Shown here: positions 7,186-10,189 of the stretch, in pieces | Layout of the letters: each line of letters begins with the position of its first letter | How positions within the stretch are numbered: position 1 is the stretch's first letter | Source of the DNA: CAITSH01 sp945892985 | GTDB taxonomy: Bacteria; Pseudomonadota; Gammaproteobacteria; Burkholderiales; SG8-39 | Reading direction: 5' to 3' | Assembly: GCA_945892985.1 (NCBI GenBank) | Contig: CAMDDU010000085.1 | Span: forward strand, 1-10,189 | DNA length: 10,189 bases | Translations under genes and position numbers: made by a program | The notes under the pieces: generated by a model | Told to the model about the DNA's origin: nothing | The model's input: only the letters and a program-made list of their open reading frames with translations | The model's database searches: none

Positions 7186-7192
7186 GCGGTTC

Positions 7193-7953
<761 letters not shown>

Positions 7954-7957
<4 letters not shown>

Positions 7958-8889
7958 ACGTGCCTCCGGGCGAAGCGAACCCACAGCCGCTTGAAACCGG
8001 GCACCAGGCCATCGGGCATGAACAGCACGATCAACAAAAAGACGAAACCGAGCAGCATAGTCCAGCGCTCGACAAAGGCCGAGACGTAGTTCTTGAGCAG
8101 GATGACGACGATCGCGCCCACCACCGGGCCGACCAGCGTACCGGTGCCGCCGGCAATGACCATCAGCAACACTTCGGCCGAGTTGGTAAGGGCGAGCGAG
8201 GCCGGATGAATGAACTTGTGATAGTAGACGTACAGCAGGCCGGACACTGCAGACCAAAAGCCGGCGGTGATGAAGGTGACATAGCGCACCATCCAGACGT
8301 TGTGACCGAGCGCGAGCATGCGCCGCGGCTGATCGCGCGTGCCGCGCAGCACCGCGCCAAAAGCCGAATAGGCAAAGGCGGCGATGCAGGCGATGGACAC
8401 GATGCTGACGAGCAGCGTGAAATAGTAGAACGGGATCGCACCGGTCAGGTCGATGCCAAAGGGCATGGGGCGCGTCAGGCCGGACAGGCCGTTGTCGCCG
8501 TTGGTGACCGAGACCCAGCGAAAGGCCAGGCCCCACAACACCTGCCCCAGTGCCAGCGTGATCATCAGGAAACCGATGCCCGAGGCGCGCAACGCGATCA
8601 GCCCGAACAGCGCTGCCATAAGCGTGGTGCCCAGCACAGCCAGCGGCGCCGACAGCAAGTGGCCCATGCCGAACTTGAGAAACAGCCAGCCCGACAGGTA
8701 GGCCGACACGCCCATGTAGGCGGCATGCCCGAGCGAGGTGAGCCCGCCGTAACCGACCAGCAGGTTGAGACTCAGCGCAAACACCGCTGCGATGAGAATC
8801 TGGCTCGACAGGTTGATGTAGTAATCGCCCGCAACCAGCGGAATCAGCGCCGCGAGCGCCGCGCAAGCAATGAGGGCGGTGCGGTTCAT
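7954..8889 (-). CDS. livM: HAAT-family ABC transporter permease (LivM type)
   Basis: A 311-residue inner-membrane permease with about eight to ten hydrophobic segments. Diagnostic stretches are LSLNLLVGYGGLTSLGHAAY (39-58), IALRASGIGFLMITLALGQ (98-116), the cytoplasmic ATPase-coupling loop GTRDQPRRMLALGHNVWMVR (183-202) and VIAGGTGTLVGPVVGA (244-259). The coupling loop departs from the commoner RENExxAxSLG form (here RDQPRRMLALG), which may be subfamily-specific. The start MNRTAL at 8889 gives a normal LivM length and follows the livH stop by 5 nt. A longer in-frame start inside livH was rejected. Its stop overlaps the livG start by 4 nt. With LivH it forms the membrane channel for the solute. 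Confidence 0.92.
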
Positions 8890-8894
8890 GCGCG

Positions 8895-9770
8895 CTAAGC
8901 CCCGATGCGCCCAAACAGCCCGCGCGGCCGTATCGCCAGCACGATGATCATCGGCAGGAACAGGATCATGTAGGCGAGATCGGGGAACAGCGTCTGGCCG
9001 AAGGTGTAGATGAAACCGATGATGAAGCTGCCGACAAAGGCGCCGCCGAGGCTGCCGACGCCGCCAAGGATGACCACCACCAGCGCCAGCGGGAGCATGT
9101 CGGTGTCCAGGCCCGGGTAGACCGACAGGATGGGGCCGCCGAGCACGCCGCCGACACCGGCCAGAAAGGATCCGAGGCAAAACACCATGGTGAACAGCGC
9201 CGACACCGGAATGCCGACACCGCGCGCCATTTCCATGTCATCGACACCGGCGCGAATCATCGCGCCAATGCGGGTTTTTTCAAGCAACAACCACAGCGCG
9301 ATGGCAAACACAATGGCCACGCCGACCACCGCCACACGATACTTTGGGAAGGCCACTTCGTCGATGCGGAAAACACCCTGCAAGAATTCGGGGGAGGGCA
9401 GTTGCTGCGGGTCGCCCGTCCACAACAGCAGGCAGCCGTCGGCGATGATAAAGGCGATGCCGAGCGTGGCCAGAACTTGCGCCAGCGGATTGCCCGATAA
9501 ACGCCGGATGACAAAACGCTCGATCAGCCCGCCCAGCAGCGCCACCGCGAGCCCGGCCGCGAGCATGGCGACGCCGAAGGGGTAACCGGCGCGCAGCACC
9601 GACAGGCCGACGTAGGCGCCGAACATGAAGTAGGCGCCGTGCGACAGGTTGGCGATGCGCATCAGGCCGAAGATCAGCGAGAAGCCGGCCGACAGCAAAA
9701 ACAGCAGGCCACCCAGCGAAAGGCTGTTGAGGCTCTGGATCAGCCAGAAGGCAAGGGGCTTGTCGAACAT
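8895..9770 (-). CDS. livH: HAAT-family ABC transporter permease (LivH type)
   Basis: A 291-residue permease with about eight membrane segments. Typical LivH stretches are LSAGFSLIFGLMRIANLSHG (26-45), PLAQVLATLGIAFIIAD (95-111), the coupling loop MIRAGVDDMEMARGVGI (171-187), AGVGGVLGGPI (204-214) and ALVVVILGGVGSLGGAFVGS (229-248). It is first in the visible liv operon. ATG 9770 fits the normal LivH N-terminus, but no strong Shine-Dalgarno is seen; the nearest is TTAAGG about 14 nt upstream. The start is about 47 bp from an IS5-type end, so the native promoter and any upstream livK may have been displaced. No periplasmic solute-binding protein gene is in the window, so substrate specificity cannot be inferred from it. 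Confidence 0.92.
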   Translation of the reverse strand: MFDKPLAFWLIQSLNSLSLGGLLFLLSAGFSLIFGLMRIANLSHGAYFMFGAYVGLSVLRAGYPFGVAMLAAGLAVALLGGLIERFVIRRLSGNPLAQVLATLGIAFIIADGCLLLWTGDPQQLPSPEFLQGVFRIDEVAFPKYRVAVVGVAIVFAIALWLLLEKTRIGAMIRAGVDDMEMARGVGIPVSALFTMVFCLGSFLAGVGGVLGGPILSVYPGLDTDMLPLALVVVILGGVGSLGGAFVGSFIIGFIYTFGQTLFPDLAYMILFLPMIIVLAIRPRGLFGRIGA

Positions 9771-9802
9771 TAAACGTTGAACCTTAAGCGTCGCGTATCG
9801 GG

Positions 9803-9831
9803 ATTTAAGTGTTTAAGGAAACACTGAACAA
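9803..9831 (-). promoter_or_regulatory. Possible hybrid promoter at the IS5/livH junction
   Basis: On the minus strand TTGTTC (9826-9831) lies 17 nt from TTAAAT (9803-9808), pointing at livH. The matches to sigma-70 consensus are 3/6 for the -35 and 4/6 for the -10, so the boxes are weak, but the spacing is ideal. The -35 box would lie inside the IS end and the -10 in the flanking DNA. This is inference only. Confidence 0.3.
9808..9825. repeat. 7-bp inverted repeat across the IS5 left junction
   Basis: AGTGTTT (9808-9814) and AAACACT (9819-9825) are perfect inverted arms around AAGG. The structure straddles the presumed target site TTAA (9813-9816) and the first bases of the element. It may be a chance product of the insertion point. 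Confidence 0.35.
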
Positions 9832-10189
9832 GTCCGCGCGTCTGTTGTCATATAGCGAGACGCAAACGGGAGGATTGAGAATGAAACAAATGACGCTGGC
9901 GGCGGCGAAAGGATTCGAGGTACATGGAAGAGCAACGCGCAAAGCGGCGTTTCTGGCGCGCATGGAAGCGCTGGTGCCGTGGGCCGAGTTCTGTGGACTG
10001 ATCGAACCGCACTACGCCAAAGCCGGCAATGGCCGCCCGCCGATTGGGGTCGAGCGCATGCTGCGCATGTACTTTGTGGCCAACTGGTTCAACCTGGCCG
10101 ACGAAGCCTGCGAGGATGCGCTGTACGATGTTCCTGCGTTCCGTGACTTCTGCCAAGTTGACCTGGGGCGTGAACGCGTCCCTGACGCC
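9817..10189 (+). mobile_element. Left part of an IS5-family insertion sequence, running off the window
   Basis: The presumed left terminal repeat begins GGAAACACTGAACAAGTCC at 9817. TTAA at 9813-9816 precedes it and matches the YTAR target duplicated by IS5 subgroup elements. About 64 nt later comes the transposase start with a strong Shine-Dalgarno. The right end is outside the window, so the boundaries rest on one side only. Confidence 0.6.
9881..10189 (+). CDS. IS5-family transposase, N-terminal part (3' end outside the window)
   Basis: ATG 9881 is preceded by GGGAGG (9868-9873). The 103 visible residues begin MKQMTLAAAKGFEVHGRATR and include ALVPWAEFCGLIEPHYAKAG (30-49), GRPPIGVERMLRMYFVANWF (51-70), DEACEDALYDVPAFRDF (74-90) and GRERVPDA at the edge. 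This is the N-terminal domain (DUF772-type) of IS5/InsH-like DDE transposases, which carries DNA-binding function. The catalytic core would follow beyond the window. The reading frame is uninterrupted so far. It is divergent from livH. Confidence 0.88.
   Translation, partial: MKQMTLAAAKGFEVHGRATRKAAFLARMEALVPWAEFCGLIEPHYAKAGNGRPPIGVERMLRMYFVANWFNLADEACEDALYDVPAFRDFCQVDLGRERVPDA

Noticed and set aside
7958..8914. N-terminal extension of livG through livM
   Set aside because: The frame is open only because of high GC. The extension is out of frame with livM, unlike any ATPase, and a GGAGG-preceded ATG at 7957 fits the family start.
8890..9180. N-terminal extension of livM into livH
   Set aside because: MNRTAL at 8889 gives normal LivM length. 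The extension is a shadow of livH.
9848..10156. Minus-strand open frame of 102 codons at the right edge
   Set aside because: It is antisense to the IS5-family transposase, which has clear family motifs and a strong ribosome binding site.

Overview
The window looks like chromosomal DNA of a Gram-negative, moderately high-GC proteobacterium, most likely a betaproteobacterium. This is an inference from codon style, the family resemblance of the proteins and a REP-like intergenic hairpin. No rRNA or tRNA gene is present to confirm it.

Left part (1-2700): a mosaic of debris and small accessory genes, all on the + strand and by eye lower in GC than the rest. It begins with the C-terminal tail of an IS1595-type (ISXO2-like) transposase. 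Right after it comes a cation-transporting P-type ATPase that has lost its N-terminal half, including the DKTGT phosphorylation site. An XRE/HigA-like antitoxin gene follows, broken by a frameshift in a GC-dinucleotide run and without its toxin. Last is an apparently intact small gene resembling DUF6933.

Middle and right part (2776-9770): seven genes, all on the minus strand, so transcription runs from high to low coordinates. First in transcription order is a four-gene branched-chain-amino-acid-type (HAAT) ABC importer: permease livH, permease livM, ATPase livG and ATPase livF. The genes are tightly packed with a 5-nt gap, a 4-nt ATGA overlap and a 7-nt gap. After a 138-nt gap with a hairpin comes an alpha/beta-hydrolase-fold protein whose nucleophile-elbow serine is replaced by glycine. 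After a second gap with a 93-nt nested palindrome comes a two-gene molybdenum hydroxylase of the isoquinoline 1-oxidoreductase/nicotinate dehydrogenase type: a [2Fe-2S] subunit and a molybdopterin subunit, with an ATGA overlap. The likely theme is uptake and oxidative attack on an aromatic, N-heterocyclic or other small organic acid. The substrate cannot be read from the sequence. No periplasmic binding protein (LivK type), FAD subunit or cytochrome c subunit is visible.

Right edge (about 9817-10189): the start of an IS5-family element whose transposase runs off the window on the + strand. It sits about 47 bp upstream of livH, so it probably separated the transporter operon from its original upstream region. 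It may contribute half of a hybrid promoter.

I found no convincing wholly new system. The observations most worth a second look are the serine-less hydrolase beside a molybdenum hydroxylase, the decayed ATPase/antitoxin region, and the IS5 junction ahead of livH.
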